A stretch of 64,000 bases of DNA from Sinomonas atrocyanea (GTDB lineage: Bacteria > Actinomycetota > Actinomycetes > Actinomycetales > Micrococcaceae). Numbering within the stretch: position 1 is the stretch's first letter; each line of letters opens with the position of its first letter. The position numbers were made by a program, and so were the translations under genes. Positions 1 to 7,851 of this stretch are shown one piece after another. The notes beneath the pieces were generated by a model. That model made no database searches, was not told the origin of the DNA, and worked only from the letters and a program-made list of their open reading frames with translations. The stretch lies in assembly GCF_001577305.1 (NCBI RefSeq), contig NZ_CP014518.1, forward strand, positions 3,472,001-3,536,000, written 5' to 3'.

Positions 1-394
1 GCAGCCGCACCCACCCGTCGCGGGCGCGGCGGAACCCGGACATCGGCGCCCAGATGTCCGGCGGCGTGCCGTCCACGCGCAGGTGCCGGATCGAGTCGAA
101 GGAGGCCGCGGCGAGCGCGGACGACGTCGTCACGCGCCGTCCGCTCGCGGCGGCGCCTCCGGCCTCGGCGTCGGCAGCGGCCAACGCGTCGAGGGCCGCG
201 ATGAGCGCGCCGAGCGACCCGAGCGCGAGGCCTTCGACGTCCAGCGCCCCGGCCCACCACCAGCGCGGGCCGGACCACCATCCGTCGGTGTCCGGGACGG
301 CGCCCGTCGCGGGGGCGAGGTGGCGGCGCAGGGCGAGCAGGCCGCCGCCTTCGGGGGCGGTCCCCGTCTCGGGGGCGGAACCCGTCTCGCTCAT
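1..394 (-). CDS. CaiB/BaiF (family III) CoA-transferase-like protein, N-terminal part
   Basis: Reading leftwards from ATG at 394, an open frame of about 131 codons runs off the window edge. It begins MSETGSAPETGTAPEG, has a Trp-rich stretch near residues 41-50, and reaches WAPMSGFRRARDGWVRL at the edge. The phrase ending in GWVRL is typical of the start of the conserved core in family III CoA-transferases, which move CoA between acyl-CoA and a carboxylic acid. The start overlaps the stop of the upstream amidotransferase by 4 nt (ATGA), so the two are probably translationally coupled. The catalytic Asp lies outside the window; the family call rests on this short segment. Confidence 0.62.
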   Translation of the reverse strand, partial: MSETGSAPETGTAPEGGGLLALRRHLAPATGAVPDTDGWWSGPRWWWAGALDVEGLALGSLGALIAALDALAAADAEAGGAAASGRRVTTSSALAAASFDSIRHLRVDGTPPDIWAPMSGFRRARDGWVRL

Positions 395-1263
395 CGGGGC
401 CTCCCCTCGCGCTGCGACGCGGCTGCGGCGGGGCTGAGATCGTCCACCGAGAGCCTCCTCGTGGGCTGGTCCGGGAACGGGAAGCTGCAGGAGACGGCGA
501 GGTCGCTGCCGACGTGCAGGAGCGTGCCGGGGTCGATCATGCGCCAGCGGGGATCGTCCGTCATCGGCTCGGTGGCCACGAGCACGTGGTCGCCGAGGTC
601 CTCGGCGCGGGCGGAGATGCGGGCGCTGCGGGCATGGAGCCGGCGGGCGCGGCCCGGGGCCCGGGTGCGGTCCTCGAGGACGTGCAGCTCGTGGGTGTCC
701 GGGTAGCGCACAGCCCAGAGGTCCGTGGCCGTGGTGATGATGCAGTTGAGGCTCAGGACGGGCACGTTCTCCGCCAGCCACGTCACGGCGGCCGCGATGC
801 CGGCGCCAACGTCCCCGGCCGCGCCGCGGGTCTCGGCCGTGATGAGGGCGAACAGGCGTTCGCTGTCCGTCTGCCCCTGCACGAGCGCCCGGGTGCCCAC
901 GTCCTCAAGCCTGCGGTCGAGGGCGGCGACGTCGGCGAAGGCGCCGTTGTGCGCGAAGAGCCTGCCGTCCTGCTCGAACGGATGCGTATTCACGTAGGTG
1001 TGGGCTCCGAGGCTCGCGTAGCGCACGTGGGCGAGGAACGTGGTGCTCTCGAGCCGCCGGGCCTCCCGGGCGAACGCCCGGTCCTCCCAGGCGGCGATCG
1101 GCTGCTTGTCCACCCTGGGCCGGCCGTGGCTGGTGAACGTGCCGATCCCGGTGCCGTCCGGCTCGCGCAGGCTCTGGACCTTGAGGCTGTCCGGGGCGTC
1201 CAGGAGCCAGAAGGTCGCCGCGACCGGGCTGCGGCCCGCATGCAGTCCGAACAGCCGGCACAC
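391..1263 (-). CDS. Class II glutamine amidotransferase (EgtC/YafJ-like)
   Basis: I start this at the GTG at 1263 because the product then begins VCRLFGLHAG, placing the N-terminal-nucleophile Cys at residue 2 after Met removal, as the family requires. Other class II landmarks follow: an Arg in FLAHVRYASLG (about residue 80), and NTHPFEQDGRLFAHNGAF with the Asn/Gly of the oxyanion region. Length is 290 aa, usual for stand-alone glutaminase-domain proteins. Such proteins hydrolyse glutamine or a gamma-glutamyl amide. EgtC of ergothioneine synthesis is the best-known relative, but no egtB or egtD is visible here, so the substrate is open. It is followed by the CoA-transferase in a 4-nt overlap. 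Confidence 0.85.
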   Translation of the reverse strand: MCRLFGLHAGRSPVAATFWLLDAPDSLKVQSLREPDGTGIGTFTSHGRPRVDKQPIAAWEDRAFAREARRLESTTFLAHVRYASLGAHTYVNTHPFEQDGRLFAHNGAFADVAALDRRLEDVGTRALVQGQTDSERLFALITAETRGAAGDVGAGIAAAVTWLAENVPVLSLNCIITTATDLWAVRYPDTHELHVLEDRTRAPGRARRLHARSARISARAEDLGDHVLVATEPMTDDPRWRMIDPGTLLHVGSDLAVSCSFPFPDQPTRRLSVDDLSPAAAASQREGRPR

Positions 1264-1327
1264 GCTTCCTCCATCGGGGACGCCCATCCTCAGTGCACAC
1301 GGTACCGCGCCCCGCCCCGGACGCAAC

Positions 1328-1356
1328 GGTGGGCCGGGTACGGAACCCGGCCCACC
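1328..1356 (-). terminator. Strong hairpin after the VOC gene
   Basis: A perfect 12-bp inverted repeat (GGTGGGCCGGGT at 1328-1339, its complement at 1345-1356) with a 5-nt loop lies 25 nt beyond the stop of the leftward VOC gene. No U-run follows, which is common in high-GC actinobacteria. Confidence 0.65.
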
Positions 1357-1380
1357 GCCGTCGTGCGCTGCAGCAGCGCG

Positions 1381-1785
1381 CTACATGTTGTACTCGACCG
1401 TCCCGCCCTCGTGCAGGCAGAGGATGTTCCCATCCGGATCCGCGAACCAGCAGGCGCGCTCGCCGGCCACGGAGTAGATGTGGTGCTCGTCCGTTGTGAG
1501 GTTGGGGAGGTCGTAGTCCTCGAAGTGCACGCCGTGCCCCTCGAGTTCCGCCATGGAGCCCTCGAGGTCGTCGACCTCGAACGTCAGGGCGGTGTGGCCC
1601 GTGTGGACGGCGTTGGCGTCCACCATCAGGCCCAGCGATGCGGATCCGTCCAGACCGAGGATCATCATCCCGGTCGGGTCCTTGCCGCGGACAGGGAGCC
1701 CCAGCGCTCCCTCGTAGAAGTCCTTCGCGCGAGCCTCGTCGGCCACGGTCAGGATAGTGGTTGCCGGTCGTGTCGCCAGCGTCAT
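1381..1785 (-). CDS. VOC (glyoxalase/bleomycin-resistance fold) family protein
   Basis: This 134-aa protein has the single-module vicinal oxygen chelate pattern: TTILTVADEARAKDFYEGAL near the start, a central HTGHTALTFEVDDLEG strand, and the terminal signature CWFADPDGNILCLHEGG. Putative metal-ligand positions are the His/Glu in the central and C-terminal strands. Enzymatic role is not predictable: families include lyases, dioxygenases and antibiotic-binding proteins. An SD-like GGAGG precedes ATG 1785 (CACCTCC on the + strand at 1792-1798). It is probably monocistronic, flanked by strong hairpins on both sides. Confidence 0.85.
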   Translation of the reverse strand: MTLATRPATTILTVADEARAKDFYEGALGLPVRGKDPTGMMILGLDGSASLGLMVDANAVHTGHTALTFEVDDLEGSMAELEGHGVHFEDYDLPNLTTDEHHIYSVAGERACWFADPDGNILCLHEGGTVEYNM

Positions 1786-1828
1786 GGCACACCTCCACGA
1801 GGGGAACTGACGCGCCCAGTTTAAGCCC

Positions 1829-1856
1829 GGAGGGCGGGGTGCGCACCCCGCCCTCC
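1829..1856 (-). terminator. Perfect 28-nt palindrome after paaZ
   Basis: GGAGGGCGGGGTGC followed directly by its exact complement gives a 14-bp palindrome 9 nt past the paaZ stop codon. In RNA the central bases would open into a small loop. It most likely ends paaZ transcription. Confidence 0.6.
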
Positions 1857-1864
1857 GCGACGGA

Positions 1865-3991
1865 TCAGGCCTTCCTCGGCCACTCCTTCTCGACCAGGGT
1901 GAGCACGTCGTAGTTCGCGATCAGCTCGTTGTCCTGGTTGGTCAGGACGGCGTCCCAGCGGACCTCGCCGTACTCGTCCGTGACGCGCGGGGTGATCTGC
2001 TTGGCCGTGAGGGTCACCCGGATCGAGTCGCCGGCCGGGACCGGCTGGAGGAAGCGCAGGTTGTCCAGGCCGTAGTTCAGCAGCACGGGCCCAGGCTCGG
2101 GCGAGACGAACAGCCCCGCGGCCCAGCTCACGAGGAGGTAGCCGTGCGCCACGATGCCGGGGAAGACGCCGGCCGCGCGGGCGGCCTCGTCATCCATGTG
2201 GGCGTAGAACGTGTCGCCCGTCTCGGCCGCGAACTTCGCGATGTCCTCGAGGGTGATCTGCCGCAGCTCGGACCGCATGGCGTCGCCCAGGCGCAGCTCG
2301 GCCAGCGACTTGCGGAACGGGTGCGTCGAGGGGTCCGCCGGGTCGGCGAGGTTGCGGTCGGCGCCGGTGTGCCACACGCCCGTGACGGCAGTGAGCATGT
2401 TGGGCGAGCCCTGGATCGCGGTGCGCTGCATGTGGTGCTTGACCGAGCGGATGCCGCCGAGCTCCTCGCCGCCGCCGGCGCGGCCCGGGCCGCCGTGGAC
2501 GAGGTGCGGGACCGGGGAGCCGTGGCCGGTCGAGGTCCTGGCGTCCTCGCGGTTGAGCATGAGCACGCGGCCGTGGTGCGCGGCGATCCCGGTCACGAGC
2601 GTGCGGGCCGTCTCCGGGTCGTTGGTGCAGACCGAGGCGACGAGCGAGCCGGAGCCCAGCGCGGCGAGCCGGATCGCCTCCTCGAGCGAGGAGTAGCCGA
2701 CCACCGAGGAGACCGGGCCGAACGCCTCGGTGCCATGCAGGGCCGGCGCCTGGACGTCCTCCCAGGTCAGGACCACCGGGGACATGAACGCTCCGTCGGC
2801 CACGACGGCCTTCTCGCCGCTCGCGGTGACGACCTCGGGCGCCTCGAGGGAGCCGAACGCGATCTTGCCGCCGGCGGCCACGAGGGACTCGACCGCTCCG
2901 CGGACGTCCTTGAGCTGTTCCACCGAGGCGAGGGCGCCCATCGTGACCCCCTCGGCGCGCGGATCGCCGACCACGACGCGCTCCGTCACCCGCGCGCCGA
3001 TGGCGGCGACGACGTCGTCCACGAGCTCGGCCGGGACGATGCTGCGGCGCACCGCGGTGCACTTCTGGCCGGCCTTGACGGTCATCTCGGTGACCACGGA
3101 CTTGACGAAGGCGTCGAACTCCGGGGTGCCCGGGACGGCGTCGGGACCGAGGATCGCGGCATTGAGCGAGTCCGTCTCGGAGGTGAAGCGGACGCCGCCG
3201 TGGACCACGTTCGGGTGGGACTTCAGCAGGTTCGCCGTGGCCGCGGAGCCGGTGAAGGAGACCATGTCGCGGTAGTCGAGCTCGTCCAGGAGCGTGCGGG
3301 CCGAGCCGGAGATGAGCTGGATCGAGCCCGCCGGGAGGATCCCGGAGTCGACCATGAGGCGGACCATCGCCTCGGTCACGTACCCGGTCGGGGTGGCGGG
3401 CTTGACGATCGTGGGCACGCCGGCCACGAACGCGGGCGCGAACTTCTCGAGCATGCCCCACACGGGGAAGTTGAACGCGTTGATCTGCACGGCCACGCCC
3501 GGGATGCGGGTGTAGATGTGCTCACCGGCGAACGAGCCGTCCTTCGAGAGCACCTCCATGGGGCCGTCCACGATCACGTTGCTGTTGGGCAGCTCGCGCC
3601 GGCCCTTCGAGCCGAACGTGAAGAGGACGCCGATGCCGCCGTCGACGTCCACCATCGAGTCGATCTTCGTGGCGCCGGTCTTGTAGGAGAGCTCGTAGAG
3701 CTCGTCGCGGTGGCCGTTGAGGAACTGGGCGAGCTCCTTGAGCTTGAGCGCGCGCTCGTGGATGGTGAGCCGGCCGAGCTCGGCCTGGCCCACGGTACGG
3801 CCGTGCTCGACCATCGCGCCGAGGTCGAGTCCGTCCGCGCTCACGACGGCGAGCAACTCGCCCGTGCTGGCGTCGCGCACCTCGGCGGCCTTGCTGGCCT
3901 CGTCCGGAGTCCACCAGCCGTCGCGAATGTAGCTGGGGACGACGGCGACGCGAGTGGAGTCTGGGGCGGTGGTCTCGGTGGCAGTGGTCAT
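1865..3991 (-). CDS. paaZ: PaaZ: oxepin-CoA hydrolase / 3-oxo-5,6-dehydrosuberyl-CoA semialdehyde dehydrogenase
   Basis: A 708-aa two-domain protein. Residues about 1-530 are an aldehyde dehydrogenase with GVAVQINAFNFPVWGM, the FTSETDSLNA region and the catalytic Cys in KAGQKCTAVRRSIVP. Residues about 545-705 are a MaoC-like hot-dog hydratase (ITLEDIAKFAAETGDTFYAH, then GIVAHGYL). This fusion is the PaaZ arrangement: it hydrolyses the oxepin-CoA ring and oxidises the aldehyde formed during aerobic phenylacetate breakdown. ATG 3991 was chosen because GGAAGGAA lies upstream and MTTATETTAPD begins the usual N-terminus; the open frame extends further but without family similarity. No paaABCDE genes are in the window. 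A TetR-type palindrome lies 44-67 bp upstream. Confidence 0.93.
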   Translation of the reverse strand: MTTATETTAPDSTRVAVVPSYIRDGWWTPDEASKAAEVRDASTGELLAVVSADGLDLGAMVEHGRTVGQAELGRLTIHERALKLKELAQFLNGHRDELYELSYKTGATKIDSMVDVDGGIGVLFTFGSKGRRELPNSNVIVDGPMEVLSKDGSFAGEHIYTRIPGVAVQINAFNFPVWGMLEKFAPAFVAGVPTIVKPATPTGYVTEAMVRLMVDSGILPAGSIQLISGSARTLLDELDYRDMVSFTGSAATANLLKSHPNVVHGGVRFTSETDSLNAAILGPDAVPGTPEFDAFVKSVVTEMTVKAGQKCTAVRRSIVPAELVDDVVAAIGARVTERVVVGDPRAEGVTMGALASVEQLKDVRGAVESLVAAGGKIAFGSLEAPEVVTASGEKAVVADGAFMSPVVLTWEDVQAPALHGTEAFGPVSSVVGYSSLEEAIRLAALGSGSLVASVCTNDPETARTLVTGIAAHHGRVLMLNREDARTSTGHGSPVPHLVHGGPGRAGGGEELGGIRSVKHHMQRTAIQGSPNMLTAVTGVWHTGADRNLADPADPSTHPFRKSLAELRLGDAMRSELRQITLEDIAKFAAETGDTFYAHMDDEAARAAGVFPGIVAHGYLLVSWAAGLFVSPEPGPVLLNYGLDNLRFLQPVPAGDSIRVTLTAKQITPRVTDEYGEVRWDAVLTNQDNELIANYDVLTLVEKEWPRKA

Positions 3992-4034
3992 CGTCGACAG
4001 TTCCTTCCGATGGGGGCCTGCACGGCTGGCAGAA

Positions 4035-4058
4035 ATTACTGACCGGCCGTTCGGTAAT
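4035..4058. promoter_or_regulatory. Putative PaaR-type (TetR) operator upstream of paaZ
   Basis: A 24-bp imperfect palindrome, 10 of 12 pairs complementary, with half-site ATTAC and core GACCGGCCGTTCGG. It closely fits the PaaR operator I remember from Corynebacterium glutamicum (ACCG, two bases, CG, two bases, CGGT). Its place just upstream of paaZ fits repression relieved by phenylacetyl-CoA. A related but weaker site precedes the thiolase operon at 10036-10057. Confidence 0.62.
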
Positions 4059-4276
4059 GGGACCAGAATACACGGAAGCGCGGGGCGGCACGAGGGCCGC
4101 ACCATCAGCGCCCTTGGTCCCTTCTGCCACAGCAGCACCGCTTCTAGGATGGCGGCCATCAGGTGGTCCCCCGGGGCCACATCGACCGCTTGGAGCGCAG
4201 CTGTCGGGGGGCGCACGGCCCGGAGCGTTGGGCCGCGACTCCGCGGCGGTCATGCCCCCGGACCATCGGAGCCCAG

Positions 4277-5208
4277 ATGCCCCTTTCACTGAAGCTTCCC
4301 CGCCGTACCCTCGCCGCCGGCGCAGCGCTCCTCGTGGCGGGCGCCGGCGCTGTGTCTGCCGCCCCCGCGACGGCCGCGCCTCCGCCTTCCGTCCCCGCTG
4401 CCTCCTCGACCCCTCACGTCAGCTACGTCAATCTGGGCGACTCCTATGCGGCGGGCTGGGGCGCGGATGCCCCCGCGGCCTCCGTGAACCCCGACGTCGG
4501 ATGGGGCAACTGCCTCGTCGGCGGCCGCCCGGACGAGGTCACCCTGCTCTCCGAGCTCAAGAACGTCTCCCTGGCCGGCGACTTCGCGTGCACAGGAGCC
4601 ACGGTGGGGACGAACACCACGGGCCGGCCGACGATTGGGGAGGAGATCGCCGCCGCCAGCGCGGCGCGGAAGCTCACCACCACCACCAACCTCGTCACGG
4701 TCAGCGCCGGCGGCAACGACATCGACTTCGGCACGATCATCGGGGTCTGTGCCCGCGGCACCCTCGGGGACTGCCAGCAGGCTGCCGCTGCCGCACTCCT
4801 CAAGGCACAGCAGATCGACGTCGCGGGAACCGTCGCGGCGATCCATGCTGCGGCGAAGCATGCAGTGGTCGCGTGGGTCGGCTACCCCCATCTGTTCGCG
4901 GCAATGGCGGTGGGGTCATGTCTCCTGCGGCGGCGTCGGTCTTCAACCAGGGCACCGACGCGCTCAACGCCGAACTCGCCGGCCTTGTCGGGGAGGCGGG
5001 CCGCACCGAGGGCGTCAGGACCCAGTACGTCGACGTGACGCCGAACTTCAGCGGCCACGAGATCGGGTCGGCAGACTCCTGGTTCAACCTCAGCTTCACG
5101 GACCCCCAGCTCGAACCCTTCAACTTCCACCCGACGGCCGAGGGATACCTGGAGGGCTACTATCCCGCGATGGCGAGCCAGATCAGTATCGCCAGGCCCG
5201 CCGTCTGA
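4277..5208 (+). pseudogene. Secreted SGNH/GDSL hydrolase, broken by a frameshift
   Basis: From ATG 4277 the frame gives a signal peptide (MPLSLKLPRRTLAAGAALLV... AATA-type cleavage region), then block I NLGDSYAAGW with the nucleophile Ser, and block III SAGGNDIDFG. It continues to GYPHLFAAMAVG near 4915 and then leaves the family pattern. The remaining C-terminus is intact in another frame: MSPAAASVFNQGTDALN through block V FHPTAEGY with the catalytic His, stop at 5206-5208. Adding one G to the GGGG run at 4912-4915 would restore a continuous protein of about 310 aa. It is either a recent pseudogene or a sequencing error in a homopolymer. Close relatives are secreted lipases/esterases. Confidence 0.8.
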
Positions 5209-5244
5209 CCACTCCTCGCGGGCAGCTCGCGGCCGGGCTGCGGC

Positions 5245-5838
5245 TCAACCCCTCCGGCCGAGCCGGAGCTCGAGCCCGTTGCGGACCATGGGCCACTCCG
5301 AAGCGATCACCGAGTAGACCACGGTGTCCCGCAGCGACCCGTCGGGCATGAGCTGATGGCTGCGGAGCACACCGTCCTGCTTGGCCCCGAGCCGCTCGAT
5401 CGCCGCCCGGGACTGCCGGTTCATCCAGTGCGTGCGGAACTCGACCGCGATGCAGCCGAGGGCCTCGAACGCATGGCCCAGGAGCAGGAGCTTGGACTCC
5501 GCGTTGGTGCCCGAGCCGTGCGCGCTCGCCGCGTTCCAGGTCGAGCCGATCTCCACGCGGCGGTTCGCGGCGTCGGCGTTCATGTACGTGGTCATCCCGA
5601 TGACCCGGCCATCGGAGGTACGGCGGGCGGCGAACGGGAGCATCGACCCGGCGTCGCGCAGTGCCAGCCGCCGCTCGATCTCCGCGGCCATTCCCTCTGG
5701 CCGCGGCACGGACGTGTACCAGAGGCGCCACAGCTCCCCGTCCCGAACCGCGTCCTCGAGCTCCTCGCGGTGGTCCTGGGAGAGCGGCTCGAGTGTCACG
5801 AGGCGGCCGCGCAGCGTCACGGGGTCGAGGAAGGGCAT
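5245..5838 (-). CDS. GNAT family N-acetyltransferase (RimJ/RimL-like)
   Basis: The 197-aa protein starts MPFLDPVTLRGRLVTLEPL, the usual opening of the Acetyltransf_3/RimL group. Near residues 95-130 is VEIGSTWNAASAHGSGTNAESK, corresponding to the acetyl-CoA pyrophosphate-binding region of this subgroup (RRxxGxG/A-type loop in diverged form), followed by AFEALGCIAVEFRTHWMNRQSRAAIERLG, the standard C-terminal helix. Relatives acetylate ribosomal protein N-termini, amino acids or small amines; the substrate cannot be read here. It is followed on the same strand by nothing in operon distance, and the upstream phosphatase ends 45 nt away. Confidence 0.88.
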   Translation of the reverse strand: MPFLDPVTLRGRLVTLEPLSQDHREELEDAVRDGELWRLWYTSVPRPEGMAAEIERRLALRDAGSMLPFAARRTSDGRVIGMTTYMNADAANRRVEIGSTWNAASAHGSGTNAESKLLLLGHAFEALGCIAVEFRTHWMNRQSRAAIERLGAKQDGVLRSHQLMPDGSLRDTVVYSVIASEWPMVRNGLELRLGRRG

Positions 5839-5882
5839 GCGCCGAGGATACCGGGCCCGCGCAGGGCGTCGTGGTGGCCGCC

Positions 5883-6602
5883 TCAGGTGGCGGTCGGGGC
5901 GAGCTTGGCCCGGATGGCCGCGATGTCCGCGGCGGTGAGGCCGTGGTCGAGGAGGAAGCGCTCGACGTCGAGCCCGGCCGCGAACGCCGCGAGGGCCTCC
6001 TGCCGCTCGGCGATCATCGGGGCCAGCTCGGCGTCGTCGTGCCACCGCTCGTAGGGGTGCTTGACCGGGCTGACCCGGTGCCACTCGTTGATGCCGCGGA
6101 CGCTCGCCTCGTACTGGGCGGCGACGGCCTCCGGAGCTGCGGCCGGGTCCGCGAGCTGCAGCAGCATGGTGACGATGATGCCTGTGCGGTCGCGGCCCGC
6201 CGAGCAGTGCAGGACGACGCCGGCGGGCGCCTCCGCGATCGCGCGGAACACGGCGGCGATGAGGTCCGGGAAGAGGCGCACCGTGCCCGGGTAGCCCTTG
6301 GGGTGGCTGAGGTACGGGATGAGCTCGGCCGCGAACTGGGCAGCGTGCTCGGGATGGGCGGGGTCCTCGGTGGGCGTGCTCACGATCGTGATGCCGTCCA
6401 TGGCCTCCGGCCGCACGTCGGGATCGGTGGGGCGGCGGCGCTGCTCGTCCGGGTTCCGCAGGTCGATCACGGTGCGGACGCCGTCGGTGCGCATCTGCCG
6501 CCACCCGCGTTCGGTGAGCCATTCGCGCCGGCCCATCCGGTACACCGAGCCAAGGACCCGCCGGGCGTTGACGGCGCCCTCCCAGGCCACCGCGTCGCTC
6601 AT
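5883..6602 (-). CDS. Tyrosine-protein phosphatase (PtpB/IphP-like, dual specificity)
   Basis: The active-site P-loop HCSAGRDRTGII (Cys-x5-Arg) sits at about residue 140, preceded by FRAIAEAPAGVVL. Upstream is the family pattern VNARRVLGSVYRMG and DGVRTVIDLRNPDEQ. Length from ATG 6602 is 239 aa, right for the family; the frame stays open a further 42 codons, but those residues look unrelated. Relatives dephosphorylate phosphotyrosine, phosphoserine and sometimes phosphoinositides, and in mycobacteria one is secreted. No signal peptide is visible here. The repeat array at 6709-6948 lies upstream, so its promoter is in or near repeated DNA. Confidence 0.88.
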   Translation of the reverse strand: MSDAVAWEGAVNARRVLGSVYRMGRREWLTERGWRQMRTDGVRTVIDLRNPDEQRRRPTDPDVRPEAMDGITIVSTPTEDPAHPEHAAQFAAELIPYLSHPKGYPGTVRLFPDLIAAVFRAIAEAPAGVVLHCSAGRDRTGIIVTMLLQLADPAAAPEAVAAQYEASVRGINEWHRVSPVKHPYERWHDDAELAPMIAERQEALAAFAAGLDVERFLLDHGLTAADIAAIRAKLAPTAT

Positions 6603-6708
6603 GCGGACCGGCCGGGGCGCCGGGCCGCCGCGCGCGGGACAGCGGCGGGGCCGGCGGAACGGGGGAAGCTCATGGCACCATCTTCCCGCACAGCCCTCCC
6701 TCCGTTGT

Positions 6709-6948
6709 GGAGTCACCTCCGCACCCATGAGGAGTCACATGCGCTGCGTCGAGGAGTCACCTCCGCACCCACGAGGAGTCGCATGCGCTGCGTCGAGGAG
6801 TCACCTCCGCACCCACGAGGAGTCGCATGCGCTGCGTCGAGGAGTCACCTCCGCACCCATGAGGAGTCGCTTGCGAGAACGCGACTCCTCAACCCGACGG
6901 ACGTGACTCCCCAACACCGCGGAGGTGACTCCTCACCATTGCGGACCT
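6709..6948. repeat. Tandem array of 22-bp units with an internal orientation switch
   Basis: The array has eight 22-bp units read as GGAGTCACC... (6709-6884) and then three inverted units read as GACTCCTCA... (6883-6904, 6905-6926, 6927-6948). In the first part, alternate units differ, giving a 44-bp super-repeat (6709-6752, 6753-6796, 6797-6840, then a diverged copy). At the switch, GAGGAGTCGC (6861-6870) and its exact complement (6881-6890) form a 10-bp hairpin with a 10-nt loop. The same 22-bp unit occurs twice after menB. There are no spacers and no cas genes. The array occupies most of the 379-bp gap between the phosphatase start and the dehydrogenase stop. Confidence 0.88.
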
Positions 6949-6981
6949 GGCTCCTCAACGGAGGCGGGGGTCGCGGGGCGG

Positions 6982-7851
6982 TCAGGTCCAGTCGTAGAAG
7001 CCCTTGCCGCTCTTGCGCCCGAGCTCTCCGGCGGCGACCTTGTCGCGCAGGATCTGGGGCGGGGCGAAGCGGTCGCCGAGGGTGGAGGCCAGGTACTCGG
7101 CGATGCCGAGCCGGACGTCCAGGCCCACGATGTCGGTGGTCTTCAGCGGGCCCGTGGGGTGCTTGTAGCCCAGGACCATGGCGTTGTCGATGTCCTCCGC
7201 GGACGCGACGCCCTCCTCGACCATGCGCATCGCCTCGAGCGCGATTGCCACGCCGAGGCGCGAGGACGCGAACCCGGGGGCGTCCTTGACCACCACGGCC
7301 GTCTTGCCGAGCCCGGCGACCCAGCCGCGCGCGGCGGCCTCGGTCTCCGGGGAGGTCTTCTCGGCGATGACCACCTCGATCAGGGTCGAGGCCGGGACCG
7401 GGTTGAAGAAGTGCAGGCCCAGGAACCGCTCGGGCCGGGCGAGGGACTCGGCGAGCTTCGAGACGGACAGCGAGGAGGTGTTGGTGGCCAGGAACGCGCC
7501 CGGAGCGAGCTCGGCCTCGACCGCGGTCAGCGCCGAGACCTTCAGGGCCGGGTCCTCGGGGACGGCCTCGACCACGAGGTCCCGGGCGCCGAAGTCGGCG
7601 TAGTCCACGCTCGTGGAGAAGGACTCGAGGATCTCATCGAGGTTGCCCTCGGCCGCGCCGCGCTCGATCGACTTCGCCACCGACGCCTCGACCCGTTCCC
7701 GGGCCCCCTGGGCGGCCTGCTCGTCGCGCTCGACGACGACCACGTCCGCCCCGCCCATGAGGAACGCGTGCGCGATCCCGGCGCCCATGCGGCCGCCGCC
7801 GAGCACGCCCACGCGGGCGGGCAGGCCCTCGGCCAGGTTGATCTTTCCCAT
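6982..7851 (-). CDS. 3-hydroxyacyl-CoA dehydrogenase (PaaH/Hbd-like)
   Basis: A single-module 289-aa 3-hydroxyacyl-CoA dehydrogenase. The NAD-binding Rossmann motif GVLGGGRMGAGIAHAF is at residues 14-30, and LATNTSSLSVSKLA precedes the catalytic LGLHFFNPVP (His). The C-terminal dimerisation domain contains NAMVLGYKHPTGPLKTTDIVGLDV. It oxidises 3-hydroxyacyl-CoA to 3-ketoacyl-CoA with NAD. Its ATG overlaps the stop of the upstream enoyl-CoA hydratase by one base (TAATG). With the hydratase and thiolase it makes a complete beta-oxidation module, probably for the lower phenylacetate pathway or a related aromatic acid. Confidence 0.92.
   Translation of the reverse strand: MGKINLAEGLPARVGVLGGGRMGAGIAHAFLMGGADVVVVERDEQAAQGARERVEASVAKSIERGAAEGNLDEILESFSTSVDYADFGARDLVVEAVPEDPALKVSALTAVEAELAPGAFLATNTSSLSVSKLAESLARPERFLGLHFFNPVPASTLIEVVIAEKTSPETEAAARGWVAGLGKTAVVVKDAPGFASSRLGVAIALEAMRMVEEGVASAEDIDNAMVLGYKHPTGPLKTTDIVGLDVRLGIAEYLASTLGDRFAPPQILRDKVAAGELGRKSGKGFYDWT

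Noticed and set aside
391..1263. Part of an ergothioneine operon (egtC)
   Set aside because: No egtB, egtD or egtE neighbours are visible, so only the general amidotransferase fold is claimed.
2144..4042. 632-codon open frame on the plus strand
   Set aside because: It is antisense to paaZ, Arg/Gly/His-rich, and matches no family; it is a high-GC shadow of the real gene.
4905..4925. Programmed frameshift in the SGNH hydrolase
   Set aside because: A G run is present but there is no heptameric slip site with downstream structure that I can show, and the family is normally coded in one frame.
6709..6948. CRISPR array
   Set aside because: Repeats are directly adjacent with no variable spacers, the orientation switches inside the array, and no cas genes are nearby.
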